Part shown: positions 1 through 8,660 of the stretch, piece by piece
How positions within the stretch are numbered: the stretch's first letter is position 1
Layout: each line of letters opens with the position of its first letter
NCBI GenBank assembly: GCA_000702525.1
Contig: JNIN01000001.1
Location: 62,001-126,000 of the forward strand
Direction: 5' to 3'
Length of the DNA stretch: 64,000 nucleotides
Source: Lachnospiraceae bacterium AC2012
GTDB lineage: Bacteria; Bacillota; Clostridia; Lachnospirales; Lachnospiraceae
Notes under the pieces: model-generated
Told to the model about the DNA's origin: nothing
Databases searched by the model: none
What the model saw: the letters and a program-made list of their open reading frames with translations, nothing else
Program-made: the position numbers and the translations under genes

Positions 1-806
1 TTAAAGTTGGCGACGAAGTAACTACTGGTCAGGCGCTCTTTAGCTATAAGACAGATGAACTCACACTGCAGTTAGAGCAGGCGAAGATTGAGTTACAGAG
101 TCTTGGAACAGATATTACAGATTACAATACACAGATTACAAATCTTACAAATGAGATGAATGCTGCAGATGCCAGCTTGAAACCAGACTATCAGATGCAG
201 ATTAATGAATTAAATACCTCATTAAAGCAGGCACAGCTTAGCCAGAAGACAAAGCAGGCAGAGATCGATAGCATTCAGACAAGTATTGATGAAGCAACTG
301 TGAATTCTACCATCGATGGTGTGGTAAAATCCATCGCTTCTATGAATGCAACAGAAGGCGCATATATCACAATTCTTGCAACAGGCAATTATCAGGTCAA
401 GGGAACCGTTGATGAGATGAATGTCGGTATGCTTTCTGAAGGACAGACAGTCACGATTCATTCCAGAGTGGATGATCAGGTTTGGACCGGTACCATTTCC
501 AAGATTGATACAGAGAATAAAGCGCAGGAAAATAATGCGAATAATTATTATTATGGAGATATGGGATCTGGTTCCGAGCAGACCACGAAGTATTATTTCT
601 ATGTTGCACTCGACGATGCGACAGGACTTCTTCTTGGACAGCATGTTTATCTGGAGCCGGATGTAGACGCTTCTATGTATATGATGGAAGACGAATCTTA
701 TGAGGAGATCGACGGGGAATATGTAGAAGGCGAAGAACTGGGCGATGAAGGATACCTCGAGGGAGATGACATGACAGAAGGTGCCTCCGAGGAGGTGAGC
801 GAGTAG
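1..806 (+). CDS. HlyD/MacA-type efflux adaptor, 5' end outside window
   Basis: The reading frame is already open at the window edge (first whole codon at base 3), so the N-terminus with its membrane anchor is missing. The visible part starts in a lipoyl-like segment (VGDEVTTGQALFSY), continues through a Gln/Leu/Thr-rich coiled-coil hairpin to about base 290, and returns into the second lipoyl half and a beta-barrel (TIDGVVKSIASMNATEGAYI, then VKGTVDEMNVGMLSEGQTV). This is the family order of MacA/HlyD adaptors. The C-terminus is a long acidic tail of about 45 residues rich in Glu, Asp, Tyr and Met, which is unusual for the family. It precedes a LolD/MacB-type ATPase by a one-base stop/start overlap. 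The inferred role is linking an MacB-like permease to export across the Gram-positive envelope; the substrate is unknown. Confidence 0.85.
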   Translation, partial: KVGDEVTTGQALFSYKTDELTLQLEQAKIELQSLGTDITDYNTQITNLTNEMNAADASLKPDYQMQINELNTSLKQAQLSQKTKQAEIDSIQTSIDEATVNSTIDGVVKSIASMNATEGAYITILATGNYQVKGTVDEMNVGMLSEGQTVTIHSRVDDQVWTGTISKIDTENKAQENNANNYYYGDMGSGSEQTTKYYFYVALDDATGLLLGQHVYLEPDVDASMYMMEDESYEEIDGEYVEGEELGDEGYLEGDDMTEGASEEVSE

Positions 807-1546
807 TGATTTTAGAATTAGAATCCATCTACAAGGACTATCAGCAGGATGAGATCCCCGTTCCGGTTTTGAAAAATGTTTCGTTTTCCGTTGATCGGGG
901 AGAGTACGTTGCCATTATGGGACCTTCCGGATCGGGTAAATCTACATTGATGAATATCATCGGTTGCTTGGATTTACCGACGAGCGGTTCCTATCATCTG
1001 GATGGCGTGGATATCCTGGCGCAGTCTGATAATAAATTATCCGAGATTCGATGTGAGAGAATAGGATTTGTATTTCAGAATTTCCAGTTGTTGCCGGGTG
1101 AGACAGCACTTCAAAATGTGATGCTGCCACTGTCCTTTTCCAACACACCGAGAAGTGAGAGAAAGGCAATCGCGGAGAAGGCGTTGAAGCGAGTTGGATT
1201 GGGAGAACGAATGAACTTCTATCCGAATCAGTTGTCCGGTGGACAGAAGCAGAGGGTGGCAATTGCGAGAGCACTCGTAAATTCACCGGATGTCTTACTG
1301 GCCGATGAGCCGACAGGTGCATTGGACCAGAAATCCGGACGAGACGTTATGGACCTTTTCCATCAGTTAAATGAAGAGGGCGTAACGATTGTAATGATTA
1401 CACATGACGCCGGTATTGCAAATCATGCAAAGCGCGTGATGCATATTATCGATGGTGTGATTGGCGAAGGCAAGTATGTATTAGACGAGAACGGTGAACC
1501 AGTCATCCTGGAAGCGGATGGTTCCAAGGAGGTGGCTCATGTTTAA
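806..1546 (+). CDS. MacB/LolD-type ABC transporter ATPase
   Basis: This 246-residue ATP-binding subunit starts with GTG, overlaps the previous stop codon by one base and is preceded by a GGAGGTGAG ribosome binding site. It has Walker A GPSGSGKST near residue 39, a Q-loop (FVFQNFQLLPG), the signature LSGGQKQRVAIARAL, Walker B VLLADEPTGALD and a switch histidine in MITHD. These are hallmarks of the MacB/LolD/FtsE branch, which powers mechanotransmission rather than classical membrane transport. It should pair with the FtsX-fold permease two genes downstream, with adaptors on both sides of it in the operon. Eight bases of its end overlap the next gene. Confidence 0.95.
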   Translation: MILELESIYKDYQQDEIPVPVLKNVSFSVDRGEYVAIMGPSGSGKSTLMNIIGCLDLPTSGSYHLDGVDILAQSDNKLSEIRCERIGFVFQNFQLLPGETALQNVMLPLSFSNTPRSERKAIAEKALKRVGLGERMNFYPNQLSGGQKQRVAIARALVNSPDVLLADEPTGALDQKSGRDVMDLFHQLNEEGVTIVMITHDAGIANHAKRVMHIIDGVIGEGKYVLDENGEPVILEADGSKEVAHV

Positions 1547-3062
1547 TAAGAATAAGAAGCATAAGAAAAACAGCGAACAGAAGAAGGGCTTAAAAGCAGG
1601 ACTGATCATTGTATTGATTATCGTTCTGGTACTTGGTGTGATAGTTGCAAATTATAAATATAATCAGACGAAGGCCTATGTGGAACTGGTTTCTGCAATG
1701 AATTACCCGTATGCGATGTCTGGAGCATCCTACGAGGGTAACATTTCCGACGATGCGACGCAGAATATCTATTTGACGTCCGGTGAAAAGATCGCCGAAG
1801 TTTATGTGTCAAAGGGCGATAGTGTGGTTAAGGGTGACCAGCTCTTTCAGTATGACACACAGGCACTTCAGAGTGCCGTGGATGAGGCAACGCTTGGGGT
1901 AGAGGCAGCGCAGAATACACTTGCAAATGAGAAGACCAGATTGGAAAAATACAACGCGATTGTTCCTGTTACCGAAGAAGAGAAGAATCCGCAGCCACAG
2001 GAGTTTCAGATGTCTGATGCGCAGAAATTGCCAGCAGCATATGAAGGTGATGGAACGGCAGAAAATCCATACAAGTATCTCTGCACGGAGGAAACACTCG
2101 TAACAGGTGAAGAGATTAATACCTGGGTTATGGACGATACCCATGTGGTGCTTGAGATTCGCGATGGAAATGTTACATTTGGCGAATTGATCGCTAGTTG
2201 GACGATTAACGGCAGCGATTTTATCGCTGTGGATGATAGTAGTTATTGGTCTGTGATTTCAAAGAGTGAATTTTATCCGGAAATCGACCTTCCGGAGGAA
2301 GATACCACAGTGAAATATACGCAGGCAGAGAAGGATAAGAAAGTACAGGAGCAGACCATTGCGGTACAGCGTGCAACGGACGGCGTGAATTCCGCCAATG
2401 CCAAGCTGAATGCAGCACAGGTGAAGCTTGCCAATGCGACCGTAACGGCATCAATGGACGGTACGGTTCAGACGATTGGGGATCCGGATAATCCACCAAC
2501 CGATGGCTCCGCATTTCTGTCGATTACCAGTCAGAGCGGAATGGCTGTCAGTGGATATCTTACAGAATTTCAGCTGGGAGAAATCAATGTTGGAGATGAA
2601 ATTAGCGTGAATGGATATATGTCAGGATCTTTTTCCGATGCGACCATTACGACGATTTCTCCATATCCGGATGAAAATGCAGATACATGGACAGACGGTA
2701 ATAAAAATGTTTCGTTCTATCCATACACAGCAGTGCTTACAGAGGCTGATGGATTTAGTGTTGGCGAGGGCGTAAGCATTTCCTTGAATGTCGACGTGGA
2801 TTTTGATAATACCATCTGTATCATGGGTGTTTATGTACGAACCGATGAGGATGGCAATCAGTATGTTCTGATCGACGATGGACATGGACGCCTGAAGAAG
2901 CAGGAAGTTACGACATTACCAACCAGCGATTCAGAATATGTGCAGGTTGTGAGCGGATTATCCAATGATGATATGATTGCTTTCCCATGGGGAACGAAGG
3001 GAAAAGTAGGTATCAAGACAACAACAAAAGCATCTGTTTTTGAGCAGATGGGATTATTCTAA
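1539..3062 (+). CDS. Second HlyD/MacA-type adaptor with an inserted domain
   Basis: The ATG at 1539 follows AAGGAGGTGGCTC and gives MFNKNKKHKK, so I prefer it over upstream in-frame starts; the protein is 507 aa. A Lys-rich cytoplasmic start precedes a membrane helix at about residues 20-40. A lipoyl half (IYLTSGEKIAEVYVSKGDSV) leads into the first coiled-coil helix. The expected hairpin is interrupted by roughly 120 residues starting near VPVTEEEKNPQP, predicted beta-rich (for example NTWVMDDTHVVLEIRDGNV). The second helix then resumes (QEQTIAVQRATDGVNSANAK) and the lipoyl and barrel regions close the protein. Such an insert is not typical of MacA. Two adaptors around one ATPase suggest a hetero-assembled adaptor ring or alternative partners; this is inference. 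Confidence 0.88.
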   Translation: MFNKNKKHKKNSEQKKGLKAGLIIVLIIVLVLGVIVANYKYNQTKAYVELVSAMNYPYAMSGASYEGNISDDATQNIYLTSGEKIAEVYVSKGDSVVKGDQLFQYDTQALQSAVDEATLGVEAAQNTLANEKTRLEKYNAIVPVTEEEKNPQPQEFQMSDAQKLPAAYEGDGTAENPYKYLCTEETLVTGEEINTWVMDDTHVVLEIRDGNVTFGELIASWTINGSDFIAVDDSSYWSVISKSEFYPEIDLPEEDTTVKYTQAEKDKKVQEQTIAVQRATDGVNSANAKLNAAQVKLANATVTASMDGTVQTIGDPDNPPTDGSAFLSITSQSGMAVSGYLTEFQLGEINVGDEISVNGYMSGSFSDATITTISPYPDENADTWTDGNKNVSFYPYTAVLTEADGFSVGEGVSISLNVDVDFDNTICIMGVYVRTDEDGNQYVLIDDGHGRLKKQEVTTLPTSDSEYVQVVSGLSNDDMIAFPWGTKGKVGIKTTTKASVFEQMGLF

Positions 3063-3074
3063 GGGGGTGGAGAA

Positions 3075-4325
3075 ATGCTTGAAAATATAAGATTAGCCCT
3101 GCGCGGAATCTGGTCACATAAACTTCGCTCCATCCTGACAATGCTCGGTGTAATTATCGGTATCGCATCCATTATCGCAATCGTATCGATTGTAGAAGGA
3201 ACGAATCGAAAGCTCCAGAAGAGTTTGATTGGTGCAGGAAATAACGTGGTAAATGTGACGTTGATGCAGGACGGTTGGAGCTATGAATACGATATGGGAT
3301 TGCCCGAAGGGGTTCCAACAGTTTCTGATAGCGTGATAGATACGATTAGCCAAATCGATGGCGTCATCAGTGTGACAAGATACAATACAAGAATGGCATA
3401 CGAGGGCGTTTATCGCGGGGATCAGGCGCTTTCGAATGGACGTGTGAATGGTGTAGAAGAGAACTTCATGAGTACCATGGAATTCACGACAACAGAAGGC
3501 CGTAACTTCAGCGAAGAAGACTTTTATGGCGGACAGAAACTTGCCGTGATTGATACGACAGCAGCAGATAAATTATTTGGAAATGATGACGCTGTTGGAG
3601 AAGCGATTGAGATCAATTCCGAGCCATTTGTGATTATTGGTGTTGTGAAATCGGCCAATGCAGAAGAAGAGGAGGAATATGAGAATATCAATGATTACTA
3701 TAATCAGGCGTATTCAGGAACAGGCATGGGAAATGTCTATATTCCGAAAAGCTGCTGGCCAATCATCTACCAGTATGATGAGCCGGAAACCGTTGGTATC
3801 AAGGTGGCAAGCACCGAACTTATGAATTCCGTAGCGGAAGAAGCATCTTCCGATATTAATATGTATCTTACGAGTGATACTTATTCCTATGGAAATGAAT
3901 CGAATGACGGTGCGGATGAACTGAAGACCTTAACCAATGCGATTCAGATGATGCTCGTTGGTATCGCAAGTTTGTCACTCCTGGTTGGTGGTATCGGTGT
4001 TATGAATATCATGTTGGTATCCGTAACGGAGAGAACATCAGAAATCGGTTTAAAGAAAGCACTGGGAGCGAAGAGACGTACCATCCTGGCACAGTTTCTA
4101 ACAGAGTCAGCGGTGCTGACATTGCTTGGCGGTATTTTAGGAATTGTTCTTGGAACACTTCTAGCTAAGGGAATATCTGTTGTAACAGGATTGGAATTTG
4201 CAATAAGTGTACCATGGATTATCATCTCTGTAATTTTCTCTATGGGAATTGGAGTTTTATTTGGAGCGATGCCTGCAAATCAGGCTTCTAAGCTTAGTCC
4301 AATCGACGCCCTCCGTCGAGAATAA
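3075..4325 (+). CDS. MacB-like FtsX-fold ABC permease
   Basis: This 416-aa protein has the four-helix MacB/FtsX topology: one N-terminal helix with the usual SHKLRSILTMLGVIIGIASI start, a large extracytoplasmic MacB_PCD domain (about residues 45-270), then three helices from about residue 285. The conserved GGIGVMNIMLVSVTERTSEIGLKKALGA motif lies after the second helix and the protein ends in the usual NQASKLSPIDALRRE. It begins 12 bases after the adaptor with a GGGGGTGGAG ribosome binding site. It completes the operon and is followed by a strong terminator. Macrolide, peptide or lipid substrates are all possible; nothing in the sequence decides. Confidence 0.95.
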   Translation: MLENIRLALRGIWSHKLRSILTMLGVIIGIASIIAIVSIVEGTNRKLQKSLIGAGNNVVNVTLMQDGWSYEYDMGLPEGVPTVSDSVIDTISQIDGVISVTRYNTRMAYEGVYRGDQALSNGRVNGVEENFMSTMEFTTTEGRNFSEEDFYGGQKLAVIDTTAADKLFGNDDAVGEAIEINSEPFVIIGVVKSANAEEEEEYENINDYYNQAYSGTGMGNVYIPKSCWPIIYQYDEPETVGIKVASTELMNSVAEEASSDINMYLTSDTYSYGNESNDGADELKTLTNAIQMMLVGIASLSLLVGGIGVMNIMLVSVTERTSEIGLKKALGAKRRTILAQFLTESAVLTLLGGILGIVLGTLLAKGISVVTGLEFAISVPWIIISVIFSMGIGVLFGAMPANQASKLSPIDALRRE

Positions 4326-4335
4326 AATTCTGTGG

Positions 4336-4362
4336 AAAGGCGCACCTTCGGGTGCGTCTTTT
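4336..4362 (+). terminator. Rho-independent terminator of the MacAB-like operon
   Basis: Perfect stem CGCACC / GGTGCG closed by a TTCG tetraloop, extended by A-U and G-U pairs and followed by TCTTTT, 11 bases after the permease stop. Confidence 0.9.
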
Positions 4363-4377
4363 GCAGTTCTTGGCTTT

Positions 4378-4626
4378 CCGGTTCCTCTCTCCCCTGCGGG
4401 GGCGCTCCGGTGTCAGCGAACGCATATCCTAAGCTTAGTAGAATCGAAGTGAGCATATATAGAAATAAGCACGTGCTGCCATGGACGGCAGCACGAATGC
4501 GTACTTGAAACGGATTGAAATTACGCATGGTGCTTATTTCTATAGGCGAACTTCGAAATTCTACTTAGCGAAGTGATAATAAGTTCGCTGACACCGGAGC
4601 GCCCCCGCAGGGGAGAGAGGAACCGG
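4378..4626. repeat. 249-bp palindromic element with cloverleaf-like internal hairpins
   Basis: The ends are perfect 44-bp inverted repeats (4378-4421 and 4583-4626), G+C-rich, beginning CCGGTTCCTCTCTCCCC. A weaker complementary zone around AGTAGAAT and CGAAGT follows inside. A second perfect 15-bp pair reads TATAGAAATAAGCAC (4458-4472) and its complement (4530-4544). In the centre are two independent hairpins: GTGCTGCC / GGCAGCAC (4473-4494, 6-nt loop) and ATGCGTA / TACGCAT (4497-4528). The whole would fold as a long stem with two arms, as DNA cruciform or as RNA from either strand. No open reading frame or clear target-site duplication is visible. It may be a MITE/REP-like element or a structured RNA; I do not recognise the family. 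Confidence 0.85.
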
Positions 4627-4641
4627 TATTGTCACTGCATC

Positions 4642-4670
4642 TTGCATTTCTGTGGGGGCATAGGTATAAT
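4642..4670 (+). promoter_or_regulatory. Predicted serS promoter
   Basis: TTGCAT (4642-4647), 17-bp spacer, TATAAT (4665-4670). The -35 box starts only 16 bp beyond the palindromic element. The leader is too short for a T-box. Confidence 0.7.
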
Positions 4671-4699
4671 TATGAAAGTATGTTAACGGAGGAACAATC

Positions 4700-5992
4700 A
4701 TGATTGATATTAAGTTTTTAAGAGAAAATCCAGATGTTGTAAAAGAAAACATCAAGAAGAAATTCCAGGAGCACAAATTACCACTTGTTGATGAAGTGAT
4801 TGCATTAGATAAAGAAGCTCGTGCTGCACAGCAGGAAGCAGATGAACTTCGTGCAAACCGTAATAAGATTTCCAAGCAGATTGGTGTTCTTATGAAGGAA
4901 GGTAAGCGTGAAGAAGCAGAAGAAGTAAAGAAGCAGGTTACAGCCAATGCAGAGCGTCTTGCAGAATTAGAAGAAAAAGAGAGAGAACTTCAGGATAAGA
5001 TTTTGAAGGATATGATGGTGATTCCGAATATCATCGATCCATCCGTACCAATCGGCCCAGATGATTCTTGCAACGTTGAAATCGAGAAGTTTGGCGAACC
5101 AGTTGTACCTGATTTTGAAGTACCATATCATACAGATATTATGGAACGTTTTAATGGTATTGATTTAGATGCAGCAGGTAAGGTTGCCGGAAATGGTTTC
5201 TATTACTTAATGGGCGATATCGCACGCCTTCATTCATCCGTTCTTGCATATGCCAGAGACTTTATGATCGACCGTGGATTTACCTATGTCATCCCACCAT
5301 ACATGATTCGTTCCAGCGTAGTGGATGGCGTAATGAGCTTTGATGAAATGGATGCTATGATGTACAAGATTGAAGGGGAGGACCTCTACTTAATCGGAAC
5401 ATCGGAGCATTCTATGATTGGTAAGTTCAAGGATACATTAAATGACGAAGCATCTCTTCCATATACCTTAACAAGTTATAGCCCTTGCTTCCGTAAGGAA
5501 AAGGGTGCCCATGGTATCGAAGAACGTGGTGTATATCGTATTCACCAGTTTGAAAAGCAGGAGATGATTGTTGTATGTAAGCCAGACGAAGCTTGGGATT
5601 GGTATAACAAGTTATGGCAGAATACAGTAGATCTCTTTAGATCCTTAGATATTCCAGTTCGTACATTGGAGTGTTGCTCTGGTGATTTGGCAGATCTCAA
5701 GGTGAAGTCTTGTGACGTAGAAGCTTGGTCTCCACGTCAGCAGAAGTATTTTGAAGTTGGTAGCTGTTCTAATCTCGGTGATGCACAGGCTAGAAGACTT
5801 AAGATCCGTGTTCGTGGTGAGAATGGTGAGAAGTATTTCGCTAATACATTGAACAATACTGTAGTTGCTCCTCCACGTATGTTAATTGCATTCTTAGAGA
5901 ACAACTTAAATGCAGACGGTTCTGTAAACATTCCAAAGGCTCTTCAGCCATATATGGGTGGTAAGGAAAAATTAGTACCACTTCATGACTAA
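4700..5992 (+). CDS. serS: Seryl-tRNA synthetase
   Basis: This 430-aa class II aminoacyl-tRNA synthetase charges tRNA-Ser in the cytoplasm. The N-terminal coiled-coil arm that grips the long variable arm of tRNA-Ser is evident at about residues 25-105 (charged, Ala/Glu/Lys-rich). The catalytic core follows with motif 2 (CFRKEKGAHGIEERGVYRIHQFEKQE) and motif 3 (NTLNNTVVAPPRMLIAFLEN). The TSEH and EVGSCSNLGDAQARR segments are typical of SerRS. The length is normal for the family. It is monocistronic: its own promoter lies upstream, GGAGG precedes the ATG, and a strong terminator follows. Confidence 0.98.
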   Translation: MIDIKFLRENPDVVKENIKKKFQEHKLPLVDEVIALDKEARAAQQEADELRANRNKISKQIGVLMKEGKREEAEEVKKQVTANAERLAELEEKERELQDKILKDMMVIPNIIDPSVPIGPDDSCNVEIEKFGEPVVPDFEVPYHTDIMERFNGIDLDAAGKVAGNGFYYLMGDIARLHSSVLAYARDFMIDRGFTYVIPPYMIRSSVVDGVMSFDEMDAMMYKIEGEDLYLIGTSEHSMIGKFKDTLNDEASLPYTLTSYSPCFRKEKGAHGIEERGVYRIHQFEKQEMIVVCKPDEAWDWYNKLWQNTVDLFRSLDIPVRTLECCSGDLADLKVKSCDVEAWSPRQQKYFEVGSCSNLGDAQARRLKIRVRGENGEKYFANTLNNTVVAPPRMLIAFLENNLNADGSVNIPKALQPYMGGKEKLVPLHD

Positions 5993-6010
5993 ATAAATAG
6001 AAAATGATAA

Positions 6011-6044
6011 AAATCGACCATCATTTTTGATGGTCGATTTTTTT
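6011..6044 (+). terminator. Terminator after serS
   Basis: 13-bp perfect stem AAATCGACCATCA / TGATGGTCGATTT with a TTTT loop and a T-run, 18 bases after the stop. Confidence 0.92.
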
Positions 6045-6143
6045 AATTTGGGTTATATCTGTTGTTTTTCTTATAAGTTTGCTGTATCTTAAGGTTAGAA
6101 AGAAATGATGTCTTAATATATGGGGAACGGGAGGCATATATCG

Positions 6144-6344
6144 ATGAATGATAAAAAGAAAACGATTATAATACTTTTAGTTGCACTTGTAATTGAGTGT
6201 GTAGTACTGTTTGTGATATTGCCAGGGCATGAAGGAGATAAAGCAGGATGGTATGTTTTTTGTAGAGCATTAAGTATTATTGCGCCTTTTGTATCTGGAA
6301 CATGTATTACACGGTTGTATAAATTTAATGGGAGAAAGAAATAG
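6144..6344 (+). CDS. Small two-helix membrane protein, unknown function
   Basis: Start chosen at 6144 because GGGAGG lies 9 bases upstream; the earlier in-frame ATG at 6120 has no such site. The 66-aa product begins MNDKKK, then has one hydrophobic helix (about residues 7-28, IIILLVALVIECVVLFVIL), a short loop with a Gly/Asp/Lys turn, a second weaker helix (ALSIIAPFVSGTCIT) and a basic tail. It converges on the LytTR regulator gene with a 12-base gap and no terminator between. It does not look like an AgrD-type peptide precursor. Function unknown. Confidence 0.6.
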   Translation: MNDKKKTIIILLVALVIECVVLFVILPGHEGDKAGWYVFCRALSIIAPFVSGTCITRLYKFNGRKK

Positions 6345-6356
6345 TATAGTTAGTTT

Positions 6357-7109
6357 TTATTTATGATTCTTTTTGCAAGTGTCTCCATTAGTCTTTTCCT
6401 CATTTCGTTCAAATCTAGTTACATATCGTAAGTACTTTATTTTAAAATCATCCAGGTAAGATCGACCTACAGGGATTATGATGTTATTGCGAAGGTGAAC
6501 TTCCCCATTTTTAAAACTTACAAGACAGTCCAAATTGATAATATGGGAACGATGTATTTGTACGAACTGTTTCGGCAGTTTGTTGATGATTTTATTTAGG
6601 TCGGTTCGTTCAGTGTGTGTCGCATCAAGTGTTGTAATCTTAGTATAATGTCGGTCGGATGAGAAGCAGATGATATCGCTATAGCAGATAGGGATACTGT
6701 CTGACTTGTCATGGAGGATATAACATTCAGGACCTTTTCGGTTTTGAATCTCGCTCAGGCATTTGAAAAATAATCCTTTATTTAATGGCTTTGTGAGAAA
6801 ATGAAACGCATGAACATTATAGCCTTCAAAAACATACTCCCTATTCGCTGTTAGAAATATGATATAGCCTCTGTAATCCATGGAGCGGAGCTTCTCGGCG
6901 ACTGTGATGCCGTTGATATCTCCCATTTCGATATCGAGTAGGAATAAGTCTGTATCATAATCAAAAGATTGATTTTGATGGAAGTATTCTTCGCCAGAAC
7001 TGTAAGCCGAGATGGTTGTATGAATATCTTGATCAAACGACCAGATATTAATTGCTTTCTTAATCTCTTCTAATTCTATTTTGTTATCTTCTAGTATTAC
7101 AATTTTCAT
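6357..7109 (-). CDS. LytTR-family response regulator
   Basis: Start at 7109 (MKIVILEDNKIE) is supported by GGAGGATCC just upstream; a longer frame exists but lacks this. The 250-aa product has a receiver domain with acidic pocket E7-D8, phosphoacceptor D59 (LFLLDIEM) and Lys107 (FLTKPL). A LytTR DNA-binding domain follows at about residues 134-235 (QIHRSHIINLDCLVSF, typical IHRSxIVN motif). It overlaps the end of the sensor kinase gene by 26 bases, so the two are translationally coupled. AgrA/ComE-like systems of this kind usually control peptide or surface functions; the divergent lipoprotein/ABC operon is a natural target but this is inference. Confidence 0.95.
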   Translation of the reverse strand: MKIVILEDNKIELEEIKKAINIWSFDQDIHTTISAYSSGEEYFHQNQSFDYDTDLFLLDIEMGDINGITVAEKLRSMDYRGYIIFLTANREYVFEGYNVHAFHFLTKPLNKGLFFKCLSEIQNRKGPECYILHDKSDSIPICYSDIICFSSDRHYTKITTLDATHTERTDLNKIINKLPKQFVQIHRSHIINLDCLVSFKNGEVHLRNNIIIPVGRSYLDDFKIKYLRYVTRFERNEEKTNGDTCKKNHK

Positions 7110-8457
7110 AGGTAGGATCCTCCAGTGGAAACATAATATGTACATAAAATTTATGATTATCGTCATCGATGTCGATGATTCCATCATTGTTTTCAACAAT
7201 TTCGTGGATTCTTTTCAATCCAATTCCAATAGAATCTTTTCGCTTTAAAGAGAGGTATTGTCCCTTTTTATTTTTTCGTATATTGCCATCGTAGCTATTT
7301 TCAATGCTAATTAGAAACATGTTTTCAACGGGACGCATATAAAAGTTGATATATGTGTTTCCTTCTGGAAAGGACTTTTTCAGGTTCTCACATGCTGTGA
7401 TTGCATTTGTCCATAGATTTCCAAGAAGCGATGATGTAAGTATCGGATCAAGGGAAAATGAATGCGGAACGGATAGCGTATAGTCGACAGCGATTCCCTT
7501 ATTTAGAGCCTCGGTGATATTTGTGGATAGTACGCCATCAATGGCAGCATTTCCTGTGGATATTATCTGGTGAGACTCATCGAAGCTACCAATATAATTT
7601 TGTATATATTCATTTAGTTCAGCGAAATTATTCTTTTGTGCAAGTAATTGAATTGTCGATAAGTGGTGTCGCAAATCGTGTTTTAGAATACGAAGGGATT
7701 TAGTTAATTTCATTAGATTTTTGTATTCCGCTTCTTCGAGAAGTAATTGGTGTTTTTCTTCATTTAGTTTCTTATTTTTTTCTTTTGTACTATTTAATTT
7801 ATAGATATATCCCAAGAGGATTAAGAATAAAATGGTGTAAAAAGAAGAAATATTGGTAAGTTCATTTGAAAAAACAATATCATGAAATTTGGAATATGAT
7901 TTGATACTTACACTAGCAAGCCATGAAATAGAATAAAAACCACTTATGCTTATGATGATATAGCTGATTGCTTCAATAGGGGACATCACAAAAACATCCC
8001 ATTTAATAAAATGAGAAATAAATACAAAGATACTGATACTTCCAATATAAATGATGGTGGCGGGGATTCGCAGGGATTCACCGGCTAATAAATCATTCAT
8101 AGAAAGATGAAAAAACGTGCAAAAAAGATTCGATGCAATAGTATCAGATGCAAGTATAATCGATAAGTATATTGTAGAAAAAAATAATTTAGATGTAATA
8201 GTAGCATTATAAAATAAAAGTGAATATAAAAATAATAAAAGGAATACAAATAAAAAATTAATTTGATAACTTATTTGATAATAATTAAAAATAGAGGTTT
8301 GAAGTGCAGATATTACTACAAAAGATATCTTGAGGGAGTAAGTAAAAGCACAAGATTTATATAATTTTAAAGTCATTTTGTTATCCATAAAAAAGATAAC
8401 AAAAAGTGATTCCAAAAAGTTTATGATAAATTCCCAAGTATAATCTAAAAGTGTCAT
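7084..8457 (-). CDS. GHKL-type membrane sensor histidine kinase (AgrC-like)
   Basis: The 457-aa protein has about six hydrophobic segments in residues 1-220, a coiled-coil linker (KEKNKKLNEEKHQLLLEEAEYK), the phosphoacceptor box LKHDLRHHL with His260, and a C-terminal HATPase_c_5 domain with N-box (LLGNLWTNAITACEN, around residues 345-351) and G-box (IGIGLKRI, about 410-417). This is the organisation of quorum-sensing kinases such as AgrC. The start has GAGGGA a few bases upstream. It is first in a two-gene operon with the LytTR regulator. No obvious AgrB/AgrD is in the window, so the signal is unknown. Confidence 0.93.
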   Translation of the reverse strand: MTLLDYTWEFIINFLESLFVIFFMDNKMTLKLYKSCAFTYSLKISFVVISALQTSIFNYYQISYQINFLFVFLLLFLYSLLFYNATITSKLFFSTIYLSIILASDTIASNLFCTFFHLSMNDLLAGESLRIPATIIYIGSISIFVFISHFIKWDVFVMSPIEAISYIIISISGFYSISWLASVSIKSYSKFHDIVFSNELTNISSFYTILFLILLGYIYKLNSTKEKNKKLNEEKHQLLLEEAEYKNLMKLTKSLRILKHDLRHHLSTIQLLAQKNNFAELNEYIQNYIGSFDESHQIISTGNAAIDGVLSTNITEALNKGIAVDYTLSVPHSFSLDPILTSSLLGNLWTNAITACENLKKSFPEGNTYINFYMRPVENMFLISIENSYDGNIRKNKKGQYLSLKRKDSIGIGLKRIHEIVENNDGIIDIDDDNHKFYVHIMFPLEDPTYENCNTRR

Positions 8458-8612
8458 TATTGTCCCTCAACCAATACAAGTATAGTACTAGTTTAGCACT
8501 GTGGTATTACGGATTCAATTCAATATGTGCATTTCGGGACAAAAAAATGTTGTTGGGGACATTTTTTGGAAAATCAATTTGAGGTTGTGGTAAGTTTTAT
8601 TTGTCATTAATG

Positions 8613-8636
8613 ATAAAGGGGCTTCGGCCCCTTTAT
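8613..8636 (+). promoter_or_regulatory. 10-bp UUCG hairpin in the leader of the lipoprotein/ABC operon
   Basis: Perfect stem ATAAAGGGGC / GCCCCTTTAT with a TTCG tetraloop, 24 bases before the lipoprotein start and just ahead of its ribosome binding site. The following T-run (TTTG) is weak. It could be a partial terminator, an mRNA-stabilising structure or an attenuator. Confidence 0.6.
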
Positions 8637-8660
8637 TTGTAGAAGGGAGAGGAATTTGTA

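Noticed and set aside
4627..4699. T-box riboswitch in front of serS
   Set aside because: The leader is about 25 nt after the predicted start, with no T-box (TGGNACC) motif or specifier stem.
6144..6344. AgrD-type autoinducing peptide next to the GHKL kinase
   Set aside because: There are two membrane helices, no thiolactone Cys in a suitable position and no AgrB gene.
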